DNA from: Aptenodytes patagonicus
Lineage: Eukaryota; Chordata; Aves; Sphenisciformes; Spheniscidae
Reading direction: 5' to 3'
Assembly (NCBI RefSeq): GCF_965638725.1
Contig: NW_027472011.1
Span: 1 to 64,000 of the forward strand
DNA: 64,000 bases
The position numbers and the translations under genes were made by a program. How positions within the stretch are numbered: position 1 is the first letter of the stretch; each line of letters starts with the position of its first letter. Positions 11,701 through 30,360 of the stretch are shown one piece after another. The notes under the pieces are model-generated. The model saw only the letters and a program-made list of their open reading frames with translations, made no database searches and was not told where the DNA came from.

Positions 11701-11917
11701 GCCGGGCCGTGGGGCGCCGTGAACGGCACCGCGGGACCGCGGCCAGAGGATACGATGGCCGGGCAGGGCCGTACGGCCAAGACGGGGGTGCTGGGACTGG
11801 CGTGGTGGTGGTGGTGGCGGGGTGTGTGGGGGGGGGTCCGGTCCCCCGTCCCGTGTGTGTCCCCCCCCCGCCGGCCGCCAGCTGCCCCGTCCCGGCGGAG
11901 CCACGCTCGGCCCGTTC

Positions 11918-11927
11918 CCTTATTTGG
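11918..11927. promoter_or_regulatory. Perfect CArG box (candidate SRF site), CCTTATTTGG
   Basis: The ten bases fit CC(A/T)6GG exactly and lie in otherwise GC-rich DNA between the divergent drebrin-like and RHOBTB genes, about 2.1 kb upstream of the RHOBTB ATG and 2.7 kb upstream of the drebrin-like ATG. SRF commonly regulates actin-cytoskeleton genes. Binding here is inferred from the sequence only. Confidence 0.45.
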
Positions 11928-11991
11928 TCACCGCGGCCTCCAAACCCCAAAGCCCCAGAGAGGGAAAAAATTCGCGGCGGCTGGAAAATGG

Positions 11992-12076
11992 GGCCCTGGG
12001 GCTGGGGGGCGACCCCGGCACCCCCCCCCCCCCGCCCGTGGGGGGGGTGCCGGGGTCGCCCCCCAGCCCCAGGGCC
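11992..12076. repeat. Near-perfect inverted repeat with about 35-bp arms
   Basis: The left arm begins GGCCCTGGGGCTGGGGGGCG and the right arm ends CGCCCCCCAGCCCCAGGGCC, its exact reverse complement. The complementarity runs inward through GACCCCGGCA / TGCCGGGGTC into C and G runs. Only about 10 bases separate the arms. Confidence 0.85.
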
Positions 12077-12404
12077 AGGCACCCGTCTGCTGCGGCCACC
12101 AACCCTCCGTGAGCCCCTGCCCCCAGGGCCTGTGCCCACACCCTCCCCCTGGGGGGTCCTGGGCGGGGGGGGGGGTGGGGTGGGGGGGGTGTCCCCTGGG
12201 GGGGGGTCCCGGAGGAGGGCTGTGGGCTTTGGTGTGCGGGGGCTGGCACGGGCTGGGGGTGCTGGGGGGGGGAGCCCCAGGACCTGGCAGCACGTGGGGG
12301 GGGCTCAGGGTGGGACCCACGGTGGGAACAACCCGGCTCCCCCCCTCCCCCGGCTCCCGCCCTGGGCCCTGGGGTGGGGGGACCATGGGGCTGGGAGCGG
12401 TGCT

Positions 12405-13172
12405 GGGGGCACGGGGCAGTTTTGGGGGGACACGGGGCAGTGCCGGGGGACATGGGGCGGTGCTGGGGGGTGCACGGGGCAGTGCTGGGGGGGCATGGGG
12501 AGTTTTTGGGGGTACAGGGCAGTTTTGGGGACATGTGGCGGTGCTGGGGGGCACGGGGCAGTTTTGGGGGGACACGGGGCAGTTTTGGGGACATGTGGCA
12601 GTTTTGGGGGGACACGGGGCAGTTTTGGGGGACACGGGGCAGTGCTGGGGGGGCATGGGGCGGTGCTGGGGGGTGCACGGGGCAGTGCTGGGGGGGCATG
12701 GGGAGGTTTTGGGGGTACAGGGCAGTGCTGGGGAACATGGGCAGTGCTGGGGGGCACGGGGCAGTTTTGGGGGGACACGGGGCAGTGCTGGGGGGCACGG
12801 GGCAGTGCTGGGGGACATGGGGCAGTGCTGGGGGGTGCACGGGGCAGTGCTGGGGGGCATGGGGAGGTTTTGGGGGTACAGGGCAGTGCTGGGGAACATG
12901 GGGCAGTTTTGGGGGGGCACGGGGTGGTTTTGGGGGGACACGGGGCAGTTTTGGGGGGGCACGGGGCGGTTTTTGGGGGACATGTGGCAGTTTTGGGGGG
13001 GCACGGGGCGGTTTTGGGGACATGTGGCAGTGCTGGGGGGCACGGGGCAGTTTTGGGGGGGCACGGGGTGGTTTTGGGGGGACACGGGGCAGTTTTGGGG
13101 GGGCACGGGGCGGTTTTTGGGGGACAATGGGCAGTTTTGGGGGGGCACGGGGCGGTGCTGGGGGCTGTCGGT
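12405..13172. repeat. 20-21-bp G-rich minisatellite upstream of the RHOBTB gene
   Basis: About 38 copies of GGCACGGGGCAGTTTTGGGGG and the sister unit GGGCAGTGCTGGGGGACA, in alternating blocks. Every unit carries two or more G runs on the + strand. The array ends about 840 bp before the RHOBTB ATG. Confidence 0.85.
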
Positions 13173-19614
<6,442 letters not shown>

Positions 19615-20434
19615 GGCGGGGGGGGGGGGGGGACGGACGGGACGGGACACGGGACGGGGGCACGGCTGGGCTGGGGGCCGTCCGCTCAGCCCCGAGGGCT
19701 GCTGTCCCCCCCCCCCCCCCCTCGGCCGCTGCCCGTTTACACCCCTCCCCGTCCCGGCTGTTTACAGGTGCTGCCCGCCGCCGCTCGCTGGGTCGCGGCC
19801 CGTCCTCCCCGCCGTGCCTTTCCCTGGCGCGGGAGCGGGGCCGTGCCGTGCCGTGCCGTGCCGTGCCGGCAGGGCCCCCTCCGCCCCGGCCAATGCTGGT
19901 GCTACCTCTGACCAAGCAGTATTGTGGGGCTGGGGGCGGGCAGGGCGCAGGGGCTCTGCCGGCCCCCTTCTCCCCCCCACCCCGTACCGGGTGCTCCCCC
20001 GGGCAGGGCTCTCTGGTGCCTGTATTTCCCCCCACACACCCGGCCCTGATGGAGGCGGGGGGGGGGGGGGGGGCCAAGCTGTGAGTGGGGCGGGAGGTGG
20101 GAGGGTGGGGTGGGCGCGGGGGTCCCTGGATGCTCGTGTGGCTGTAAGAGCTGCTCCTGCCCAGGGGGAGGGGTCCTCGTCCCCCCCCCCCCCCAAGCTC
20201 ATCTCTTGTGCCTTGGACGGGCCCCTGCGTGGCCACGGGCTGCGTCCCTGCAGCGGGGGCCATCGTCCCTGGCCCGGGGGGGGGGGTCCCGGGGTCCCGG
20301 GCTGAACTGCACAACTGTTTTTACACTTTTTTACCCCCGCCCCACAAGCACACCGGCCCTTGGGGCCCCCGCCCCGGCCGCCCCAGCACTGTGAGCGGGG
20401 CTGCCCACGCCTCTCAGCATCGGCTGTTTTAACC

Positions 20435-20443
20435 TTTAATAAA
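20435..20443. terminator. Palindromic poly(A) element TTTAATAAA shared by RHOBTB (+) and WDR54 (-)
   Basis: AATAAA on + (20,438-20,443) is about 825 bp after the RHOBTB stop. The same bases read ATTAAA on - (20,440-20,435), downstream of WDR54. A weaker GATAAA for the minus strand lies at 20,599-20,594, so WDR54 could end at either. Confidence 0.6.
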
Positions 20444-20599
20444 GCCTTTTGTAACGGGTCTGGACTCTGCCCCCCCAGCCCCCCACCCCAGCCGTGGTGC
20501 TCGGCCATCACCCACCTGGCTCTTCAAACCCCTGCCCCCCCCCCCCCGAGGAAGGAGCAACACGGGGGGGGGGGGGCTTAATTCAGGTACATTTATCAT

Positions 20600-21995
20600 G
20601 GGTGGGGCGAGGGGTACACAGCATATGGAGGGGGAGGGGAACAGGAATGTGGGGGTCCTGACCCATAGCTGGGGGGGGTGGATACACAAAAGCACACTGG
20701 GGGGGGGGTTAGCATGGGGGGGGGCTGACTCCACTTGGGGGGGGGTGGGGGAATGACGGGGATGCAACAGGCACACAGGGTTGGGGAGGTGGGGGGGGGG
20801 TCTGTGCCCCGTAGCTTGGGGTTGGGCAGCACAGGGGGAGCCGGATCCCCGGCCACAGCCTGGCAGGAGGGGCTGGGGGGCCGTGGGGGGGGGGGGGGGC
20901 AGCCTTTGGGCAGGAGCTCTCCCCCCTCCCAGGCTGAGCTCGCCTCTACGGTGCCAGGGCTGGGGCCCTCTGTGCGCCCCCCCCCCCCCCCCCCCCCAGC
21001 CCCGCAGGGCCTTGGCGGGGGGGGAGCTCGTCCCTGGGCTGCATCAGCTCCCGGCCACGGGAAGGGGCTGGGGCAGGGCAGCCCCAGGGGAAGGGGGCAA
21101 GTGCTGCTGGGGGGGGGGCCAGGGCAGAGCCGGGGGGAAGCCCAGGAACGGCATCTGCCCCCCCCCTGCTTCCAGCACAGCCTGGTCTGGGCAGGAGGTA
21201 GGGTCAAAGCCAGCCGGGGAGGGGGCGCAGGGCGAGAACGGGGGGGGGACGGAGCAGGGGGACAGCACGGCAGGAGCGTGGCTCCGCCGGCGGTGACCCG
21301 CGGGACTGTCCTTGGGGTGTCCTGCCTCTGCCTTTTCCAGCCCCGGAGCACAGCTGCGGCCCCGCACATCTGGCCAGCAGCCGTGGGGACGCAAGGTCCC
21401 ACGGGGACCCCCCCCACGGCTCCCTGGGGAGGGGAAGAGGCTCCTCTCCTCCGCCCGGGTACCCGTGCCGCCCCGGGGGAGGGCGGCCCCGGCTGGGACC
21501 GGCTCCCGCGGCTCTCCCGGCCGGAGCAGCGTGTAGGACAGGTTGCCCTGGATCCCTCTCCCGTCTGAACAGAGCTGCCGCGGGGAAGAGGGGAGCCGGT
21601 TCTGCTCCCAGCCGCGCTGCCTCCTTCCCTCCAGAGGAAGGGCGGGGGGGCGGGGGACACAGGGGGGAGGACAGCGCCTGGCCCAGGGACCCGCTCGGGG
21701 TCCCGTGTAGCCAGGGCAGCTCCGAGCCCACGTGCCCCCACGCGTGGACGTGCCCCGCCGAGGGCAGGTTTGCTTCTGGAGCGAGCTCCGCTTTCGCACT
21801 GATTTCTACCCGCTGGGGGCACAGCCCTGTGCCGCTGCTGCCCGGGTCCCAGGGAGCAGAAGTCAGGGGGCTGTGCTGAACCCCCCCCCCCCTTTGCTTA
21901 CGGTGCCTCGGTGCCGACGCATCGCGGTGCCGGGGTAGCCCGGCTCACCCTGCACGGCCCCGGCGCTGCCCCGGACAGACCCCGCAGCTGGCAGC
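20600..21995 (-). other. Probable long 3' UTR of WDR54
   Basis: About 1.4 kb separates the WDR54 stop from the nearest minus-strand poly(A) signals. It has long G runs on + and no splice-flanked coding pattern or recognisable protein. I treat it as 3' UTR, but it could equally be untranscribed spacer. Confidence 0.45.
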
Positions 21996-24900
21996 CTACG
22001 CCCGGCTGTAGCGGAAGATCTCGCTTAGGTCGTAGCCGGTGACGGCGAAGGAGTTTCCCTCGGGGTTGCAGAAGCGGGCACCGCAGACCTGGGTGTCGGT
22101 CACACACTCGGCGTGGCAGTGCTCGATCTGCAGCGGGGAGAGGAGCCGGAATGGTGGCACAGGCTGAGTAAAGTACAGCCCGGCACAGCCAGAAGTTCGG
22201 GGACCCGCCTCGGGTCCCTGCCTGCCCGCAGAGGCGTTACCTCGGGGCAACAGGCAGGCAGGGACCATGGGCGCACGGCTGGGCTAGCGGGCCATTGCTC
22301 CAGCTTGCCATTTCATTGGCACAAGAACCACATCTTGGTCAGACGGAGCAGCCTCCCCAGCTTGTACCTCCACCGGTCCCAGGAGAGGAGCGGGGATCCC
22401 AGCGGGAGGAAAGAGGGAGCTGTGCCGCCCCGCGGCAGCTCAGACTGGGCCCGGCGGGGTTTCTGCCGAGCAGCAAGCCCCTCTCCGTGGCCACGGCACC
22501 TCACCGGAGGCTGCAGGACAGAGCAGCACCCGCGCCGCGGCCCCACGGGGCAGCGATGGCTTGGAGTGCCGCGTACTCGCCCCAGGCTCCCCACCGAGGG
22601 CTGCCGCTGCCCAGACTCACCTCGACGTCGTCGGTGTCCGGGTTCCTGCTGAGCTTCCAGACGTGAACAAAGGAGTCCTCCGCGCCCGACAGCAGCTGCA
22701 AAGGGAGCGGGACAGGGGCCGTGGGGACCGGGAGGCCGGAGGGATGCCACGGAGGTGGCAGCGCCATGTGCCGGGGCAAGGGAGCAGCCCCTGCCTGGCC
22801 ATCCACAGGCTGCCACGCTCCAGGCCGGGGGGATGCCGGGGCGGGATGCCACGCGCAGGCCGAGGTGCCCCGGCGCGGCCAGCCGTACCTTTCCCGTCTG
22901 CGGCGCCAGGTCCAGGGCGTAGATCCATCGCGCGTGAGCGTTGACCTCGGCGCGCAGGAGGCCCGTCGCCGCCTCGTACAGCCGAATCTGCCCGTTTCCG
23001 TAGCCGGCAGCCACGATCCCGTTCCACAGCTTCACGGAGGAGCAGGTGCAGCTGGGCACAAGGGCACGTCTCACCTCCTCCCCTCCCGGCTGCAGACCCG
23101 CACGCTGGGGGCTGGTGCCGGGCGTCCCCCCTCCTGCCACCCTCCCATCCCTCGCGAGACGCCGACGCAGCCCGGCCGGCGATGTCCACCACCACCCGCC
23201 AACGGGACCCCCCGCTGCGTCGCTCCATCCGCCCCCTCGGGCTTACCCGAAGGCCGGGATTTTGCCGAGCAGGGTGAACTCCTCTCCCGCGCCCCAGACG
23301 CAGAGGGTCCCAGCGTCATCGGCGGTCACCAGGTCACCAGCCCCGTCCTGCGAAGCAGAGGCAGGTCAGCCTCCGCACTGGCACCGCTCGCGGGGCAGCC
23401 AGCTCCGCCGCCGGCAGCGAGCGGCTGACTCGCACCCGGCAGAAGGTTCTCGCTGCCCCAGTCGCCTGCGCCGCTGAACCTGCCGCGAAGCAAAGCCAGA
23501 GCCTGCAGCAGAACAAGCTTAAAGTTTAACGGCTCACAGAAACTGCCGACACGTTTTGTGAGCGAGCGAGGCTCGGCTGTGACCACACACGGGCACCGCA
23601 GTTCAAACGCGTTGGCGTTCGGCAGCGCTGATTACACACGGGATAAACTTCTAGGAAGAATCGCTGCGTCCCCTCCCTCTGCGCCCGAGTCTCGGCACTC
23701 TTCACCTTACAGGCACCCGGGATTTCACACGCCGGGCCCCGTCTCTCGCTCGCTAGAAAGCCTTTAACAACCCATGGTGCCAAGTCCGAGAGAGGCGCGT
23801 TAGAGGACAGTCGCCGCAGACAGAGGTGGATGGCGGAACAGCTTTCACCTAAACAGGCTCCGTATCCAGGCTAATTGGGAACCAGTTCTAAGCCATTAAT
23901 TGTTCAGGGGAGTCCCAAACGCCGAGAAAGTTAAACGTAACCAACTAGAGAAAGTATAAGAAAGCGTCCTCGGTGGGAAGGAGGCAGCCAGTAACGAAGC
24001 AGCCAATTAGCGCGTCGGCAGAGATGTCAACCGGAGTGAGCCGAATGGAAGGAAGCCCCATCCTGGTCCCAGACTGTGCTCTGCAATCGGGTGAAGGTCT
24101 CTCATCTGCCACGAGAAAGGTGACCGGTACCGCTGGGTCGGTGACCTCCCTCCACCGGGCAGGGGGAAAGGCTCGTCCCTTCAGCCAGCGCGCAGGCACG
24201 GCTCTGCCCTCGGCTTCCTCGTCACCCCCCCCGGGCCTGGCTTGGGGAGGAGAAGCGGGGTCCTGTACCGGCAGCCAGCACCCCGGGACGGCTCCGGCGA
24301 CACGGGCCATGACGTGTCCCGCGCCCTCCTCTCGGGGTCTGCTGTGGTAACCCACCGCTCTAACGGCGGGAGCGTTAACTTTAGCGTGGGTTTATTCGTG
24401 GCCAGTTTTGCTCGTTCGCTCTTGCACCACAACTGGCCTTCAGCTTCCACAGCTCTTCTGTGCTCCGGCACTCAGCCCGAGGGATCACGGGATACTCTGG
24501 GCCGGCAACGCGCCGCGCTCCCGCAGCCACGCTGCGTGCCGGGGTGGGGGATCAGCTCCTTCGCCACCTCTGCTTCGGCATTTGCGTCCCCAGAGCCGGG
24601 GTGACCAGGACTGAGGTTCAGTCAGCTGAGAAACGTGGTGGAGACCGAGGTGCTAAGGCGGCGGCGACCGGCTGAACGCCAAGGGAAACTGGGGCAGTGG
24701 GAAAACTGATGGGGCGGCTGCTCCCAGCTGCCCGGAACGGCCCTGAAATACGGCAGTGTACGAGTGCAGCGTTTTAAACTACATTTGACTTCAGCTTGCC
24801 TTAGCTCGAGACGCCACGCCGAGGCGCGGCAGGACGGCTCACAGGCTCTTTGGAGCGGGGGCCGAGGAAGCGGCCACCCCACGCCACCTCCTCCCCCAGA

Positions 24901-27900
24901 CGCATCCCACCCTGACAGGGGAGATGCCCCTCGTGCAGAGACGGCCACAAAAGCCAACGTCCCCGGTGAAGGGAGGGACGGCGGAGCCACCCGCTCTCCT
25001 GCACCGTGGAGGGCGGCCAGCTCTGCCACCTGGCAGCCTCCCCAGACCTCGCCTGCAGCGGGGATCGGGCTGACCACGGAGACCACCGGCTCCCAGGCTG
25101 AGGGGCTGCACCCCGGGACCGGCTCAGCCACGCCAGGGCCTGGGTAAACCTCAGCTCCCAGAGCCGGCACCTGTGAGGCGTCCCCGAGCCGGCCGCGGGG
25201 CGAGGGGACGGCTGGAGTCCCCACCGCACACCCCACCCCTCCCACCCCCCCCTGGCACCAGGGACCCCACCGGCTCCTCTGGCCCAAGCGGCTGCCGGCA
25301 GCGCTGACCCCGCACGTACCGGAGCCTGGCCCAGCTCCGCCGCGATGTCGGTGATGGCGTCGCGGTGCTGCTCCAGGACCTCGCTCACCGTGATGTTCGT
25401 CCCTTTGGGGGGGATGTCAAACACCAGCACCAGCCCAGAGGACGTCCCTGCGGGCGGGCCGGAGGAGGCATCAGTGGGGGCTTGTCCCGCCCTGTCCCCG
25501 GAGCGAGCCTCCGGCGCTCGCCGTGCCTGCAGCCGGGCTCCTCGCTCCCCCCGGGGCCTGCTGCCTACGCGGGGCTGCTCCTCACAGAGCCCGGTCGCAG
25601 ACCTGCCCCTCCGTCCAGCACAGAGAGCCGCAAGGCAAACCCAGCCCCTCCGGCTGACCCCACGTCGTTACACCGCCCCTGGGCCCCAGCGACGCGTACG
25701 CGTCCCCGTCCCCGTCCCCCCTCCAGCACCACCGTCCCTTCACGTCCTTCCCCGAACTCCCGGGCTTGGCTCACCCACGCAGATGAAGCGTCCCCCAGCT
25801 GCAGCGATCCCTCGAGCGAACACTGCTTGTGCTGAAAAGAAACCACGAGCTGGTCACGACCTGCGGCAGCTCCCAGGAACCGGGAGACCGTCGCGGCGGG
25901 CGTGAGGCACCAGGGTGCCCGTTCGAGTTTCATCTTTAGGGCTGGTCCCGCAGCTGGCCCGCTGGGTCCCTTCCGAGCCCCTTTGCAGCCCCCCGTCGAG
26001 CCGGGATCGAGGAGTCAGGGTGACGCCATGACCTTTTCCGGACCCTTCTGCTGAGCTGCCGTGCAGGACTGTCCTGGCTCGGTCCTAACCGGGTCCGGGA
26101 GCAAGGCCGCTGGGGGTCTCTAGGCCGGGAGGAACTGGGCCGCGCCACAGGAATCGCGCGCATCCGGGGAAGGAGAGCGGGCAGAGGGGCCGGGGGGCTC
26201 CTCGCTGCGCTCCCACCGCGGGATTTACCTGGAGGGTGCTCCGTGACGTCCAGCGCGTGCCAATAAACCATGATGGAGCCGTCGGACTCGTACATCTGGA
26301 GGGAGAAAGCAACAGGGCGAGGCCCAAGAGGGTGGGGGAAGTTCCTCTTATGGCTTCAGGCTCAACCGCTGCCCCAAGAGGTCTCCAGGAGGGAGCGACA
26401 GCTCTCTGGGTACGCAGCAGGACCTCCAGAAGGTTCCCCGCGCCCCCAGGAGCCCGGCTGTCCTCACAGCGACCTCATCCTCCCGGCTATTGCGACTCCG
26501 CTTCCCACCCTCCGCGGAAAACCCCCTCACCTGGATCCCTTTCTGAGAGGTCAGCACCAGCAGGACCCGCGACGGCAGGACGCACCAAGCGGCCTGGAAG
26601 GGAAGGAGGCTCGGCAGGAGCCGGGAAGACGGGGCAAAAGCCCTCCCCGCCTTCCAGGGGAGGGACAGTCCGCAGTCGCCCACAGAGGCGTGCGTGTTTC
26701 TGGCTCCCGTCAGGGGTTACAGGAGGCGGGTCCCTGCCGTCCTCGGAGACCCCTCCAAGGTCTCACAGACCTTCTCAGGAGGCTCCTTCCCTCTCCCCCT
26801 CCCCGTAACCGGCACACCGCGGGCTCCTGCTTCTGTCCCGGCAGCTCTACCGCCGCGTGCCACTCGGCTGGGGAGGCCCTTCCTCCCCGCTCCGCAGCTC
26901 CGCTGTCTCCCCCCCGCGCTTGGCAGCCGGCCCCTTTGGGCCTCGCGGTCGATGGGCCCCATCTACCCGGGTCAGAGCAGGCTGGCACCAAAGCACAGGC
27001 CTCCGCTGAGGCCAAGACACCCCGCCGGGGCGAACGTCCTCCTCCCTCGGGGCACGGAAAGCCAAAAGCAATAGACCGAGAGACGACGTCAGGGCAAACC
27101 CCTGGCGCCCTTTGTCACGCTGCGCTACCCCCCCGTCCCGCTCCCACCGGCCCCGGTGAGCCCGCCGGTGGCACCGCGCTCCGTGCAGCTGTCCCTCCCC
27201 GTCGCCACGTCACGCTGGGAGCCGCTTATCGGTTTAGGGGGTCGCCCCGGCCCCACTTTGGAGGCAGCGGGGCGCAGCTCACGGCCCAGGCTGTGGGACC
27301 TGCTTTCCGTTAGGCTGCTGGGGGGGGACGGGGGGACGGGGCAGAGCTGTCTAAGCCACCGCGTATCGCGGCCCTGCCGGTGTCGGGTCCGCTGGAAGGC
27401 TGGCGGCGGTTAAGGAGCCCGCCGGCTCGCTCCCTCCCTCTCCCCGAGAGCCCGGAGGACCCGTCGGCCCAAGGCGGGTCGCGGGCGGCCCGGCAGCCTT
27501 TACCTGGGTGAGGACGGAGGTGCTGACGGCCATCCCGCCCTCCTTCGCCCGCAGCTGGCGGTGGCAGAAGCCCGGCCCGTCATCGTCGGCGCTGACCACG
27601 CTCAGGCTGGGGCCGTGCACGGCGCCGAAGCAGGCCAGCCGCCGGCCGGCCGGGCGCAGCACGCTGAGGTTGTTGTACAGCGCCGCGCTGCTGCTCCTCA
27701 GCGGGACGCTCTTCTCCTTGCGGTACATCCTGCGGGGGCCACGGCAGCTCCAGGGGGGGCCGGCCGCCCCCCCCGACCCTCCCGCTGCCCTCCCCGCCCG
27801 GGTCCCCCCCCGACCCTCCCGCTGCCCTCCCCGCCCGGGACCCCCCCCCCCGACCCTCCCGTTGCCCTCCCCGCCCGGGGCCCCCCCGACCCGCCCGGGA

Positions 27901-28286
27901 CCCCCCCCCCGCCGCTCTCCCACCCGGGCCCCCCCCCGACCCTCCCGCTGCCCTCCCCCCCGGGCCCCCCCCCCCGACCCTCCCGATGCCCTCCCCCCCC
28001 GGGACCCCCCCCCCGACCCTCCCGTTGCCCTCCCCGCCCGGGGCCCCCCCGACCCGCCCGGGACCCCCCCCGCCGCTCTCCCCACCCGGGCCCCCCCCCG
28101 ACCCTCCCGCTGCCCTCCCCGCCCGGGTCCCCCCCCGACCCTCCCGCTGCTCTCCCCCCCCGGGGCCCCCCCGATGCCCTCCCCGCCCGGGACCCCCCCC
28201 CCCAACCCTCCCGCTGCTCTCCCCGCCCGGCCCCCCCGCCGCCCCCGGGGCCTCCTCCCCGCTCACTCGCTGTCCGCCGCAGCCAT
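21996..28286 (-). CDS. WDR54: WD repeat-containing protein 54
   Basis: A small WD40 beta-propeller protein. Coding exons, right to left: 28286-28267, 27729-27504, 26593-26531, 26295-26229, 25831-25775, 25447-25320, 23347-23247, 23051-22889, 22695-22621, 22127-21996. They join without a break to 1,032 nt, 343 residues; human is about 334. Diagnostic stretches are ALYNNLSVLRPAGRR, LPSRVLLVLTSQKGIQ, MYESDGSIMVYWHALD, VFDIPPKGTNITVSE, LVTADDAGTLCVW, GIVAAGYGNGQIRLYEA and FVHVWKLSRNPDTDDVE, each close to human WDR54. The last exon ends in AVTGYDLSEIFRYSRA. The first exon adds MAAADSE before MYRKEKSVPLR. The human protein starts at the equivalent of that second Met (27,728), so either could be used. 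The gene is convergent with RHOBTB and divergent from C2orf81, and intact, unlike its neighbours. Confidence 0.95.
27772..28232. repeat. C-rich ~38-bp minisatellite in WDR54 intron 1
   Basis: About twelve copies of CGACCCTCCCGCTGCCCTCC followed by CCGCCCGGGACCCCCCC fill most of the intron between the first two coding exons of WDR54. Confidence 0.85.
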
Positions 28287-28527
28287 GGAGACGGCGGCGC
28301 GGCGTGATGACGCGAGCGGGCGGCGCGGCGGGGGCGGGGGCCGGCGTTGCCGTGGAGACCGGGACGCCTCCCGCCTCCGGGGGAGGGGAGATGGCGGAGG
28401 TTGGGGAAGGGGGGGGGGGGGTACGGCCGGGGGGACCGGGGGAACCCCGGGGGGGGGGGGCCGGGGAGACCCCGGGGGGGGGGGCGGGAGGAGCTGGGGT
28501 GTGCTGGGGCGTGGTGAGTGGGGATGG

Positions 28528-29945
28528 GCTGGGGTGTACCGGGGTGTACTGGGATGAACTGGGGTGTACCGGGGTGTATCGGGACGAGCTGGGGTGTACC
28601 GGGGTGTACTGGGATGAACTGGGGTGTACTGGGGTGTACCGGGACGAGCTGGGGTGTACCGGGGTGTACTGGGGTGTACTGGGGTGTACCGGGACGAGCT
28701 GGGGTGTACCGGGGTGTACTGGATGAACTGGGGTGTACCGGGGTGTACTGGGGTGTACCGGGACGAGCTGGGGTGTACCGGGGTGTACTGGGATGAGCTG
28801 GGGTGTACCGGGGTGTACCGGGACGAGCTGGGGTGTACCGGGGTGTACTGGGGTGTACCGGGGTGTACTGGGATGAACTGGGGTGTACCGGGGTGTACTG
28901 GGGTGTACTGGGGTGTACCGGGACGAGCTGGGGTGTACCGGGGTGTACTGGGATGAGCTGGGGTGTACCGGGGTGTATCGGGACGAGCTGGGGTGTACCG
29001 GGGTGTACTGGGGTGTACTGGGGTGTACCGGGACGAGCTGGGGTGTACCGGGGTGTACTGGGATGAACTGGGGTGTACTGGGGTGTACCGGGACGAGCTG
29101 GGGTGTACCGGGGTGTACTGGGGTGTACTGGGGTGTACCGGGACGAGCTGGGGTGTACCGGGGTGTACCGGGGTGTACTGGGGTGTACCGGACGAGCTGG
29201 GGTGTACCGGGGTGTACTGGGATGAGCTGGGGTGTACCGGGGTGTACTGGGGTGTACCGGGGTGTACTGGGATGAGCTGGGGTGTACTGGGGTGTACTGG
29301 GGTGTACCGGGGTGTACTGGGATGAGCTGGGGTGTACTGGGGTGTACTGGGGTGTACCGGGACGACTACCGGGATGAGTTGGGGTGTGCTGGGGTGTATC
29401 GGGTGTATCGGGGTGTACTGGGGTGTACCGGGACGAGCTGGGGTGTACCGGGGTGTACTGGGATGAGCTGGGGTGTACCGGGGTGTATCGGGACGAGCTG
29501 GGTGTACCGGGGTGTACTGGGGTGTACTGGGGTGTACCGGGACGAGCTGGGGTGTACCGGGGTGTACTGGGATGAACTGGGGTGTACTGGGGTGTACCGG
29601 GACGAGCTGGGGTGTACCGGGGTGTACTGGGGTGTACTGGGGTGTACCGGGACGAGCTGGGGTGTACCGGGGTGTACTGGGATGAGCTGGGGTGTACCGG
29701 GGTGTACTGGGGGTGTACCGGGGTGTACTGGGATGAGCTGGGGTGTACTGGGGTGTACTGGGGTGTACCGGGACGAGCTGGGGTGTACCGGGATGAGTTG
29801 GGGTGTGCTGGGGTGTATCGGGGTGTATCGGGGTGTACTGGGGTGTACCGCGGTGGGTTGGGGTGTCCTGGGCGTGCTGGGGTACGTTGGGGCGCGCTGG
29901 GGTGGGTTAGGGTGATTTGGGATGTACTGAGGTATATCGGGGTGG
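28528..29945. repeat. 10-bp minisatellite between WDR54 and C2orf81
   Basis: About 140 decamers of three main types: GGGGTGTACC, GGGGTGTACT and GGGACGAGCT / GGGATGAGCT. They follow one another in recurring orders for 1.4 kb, starting some 240 bp upstream of the WDR54 first exon. Because 30 bp is ten codons, all frames stay open, but the encoded peptides are simple repeats and I do not call genes. Confidence 0.95.
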
Positions 29946-30360
29946 GCTGGGGCGAGCTGGGGTACGGGGGGGGGGGTGCCGTGGGGAGCACCGGGATGCC
30001 GTGTCAGAGACACCCCTGCCTCGGGACGGAGCACGGAGGCTCCCCCCGCTCCCCCCCGTACCCCGGTGTCGCTGCTGGCGTCGGGGAAGCAGGGACGACC
30101 CCCCCCCCCCCCCCCGGGGCCGCCCGCGACGGGGGGGGGGTTGTCTTGTCTCCGGTCCCCTTTCAAGCCGAGGGGGTCGGCGGGCCGTACCCACCCCGGG
30201 CGCGGCGCGGCCCCGGGGCCGTTCCCGCCTTACCCTGCCTCGGGCTGCGGGGGTGCCCGGGCCGGGGGCTCCCCCCCCCCCCCCCCCCCCCCCGCACGCC
30301 CCCCGGGGCACCGCGCGGAGGAGAGGCGGGAGCTGCGAGGGCTGCCGTGTCTCCGTGCAG

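Larger units (their letters stand above)
11701..12404. other. Intergenic spacer between two divergent genes
   Basis: GC-rich spacer between the large minisatellite and the next array. It holds a CArG box (11,918), an A-rich patch near 11,965 and a long inverted repeat (11,992-12,076). I see no coding exon. Confidence 0.6.

Noticed and set aside
20596-21822. Minus-strand frame of about 400 codons downstream of WDR54
   Set aside because: Low-complexity Pro/Gly/Ser translation with no domain. Its position fits the WDR54 3' UTR.
24000-25000. Short open frames in the 2-kb WDR54 intron between 23,347 and 25,320
   Set aside because: None has conserved sequence or paired splice sites, and the flanking WDR54 exons join in frame without them.
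27580-29991. Long minus-strand frame encoding regular YTPVHPSS-type repeats
   Set aside because: It is a by-product of the 10-bp repeat, whose 30-bp multiple has no stop in any frame. No start context, splice sites or conservation are seen.
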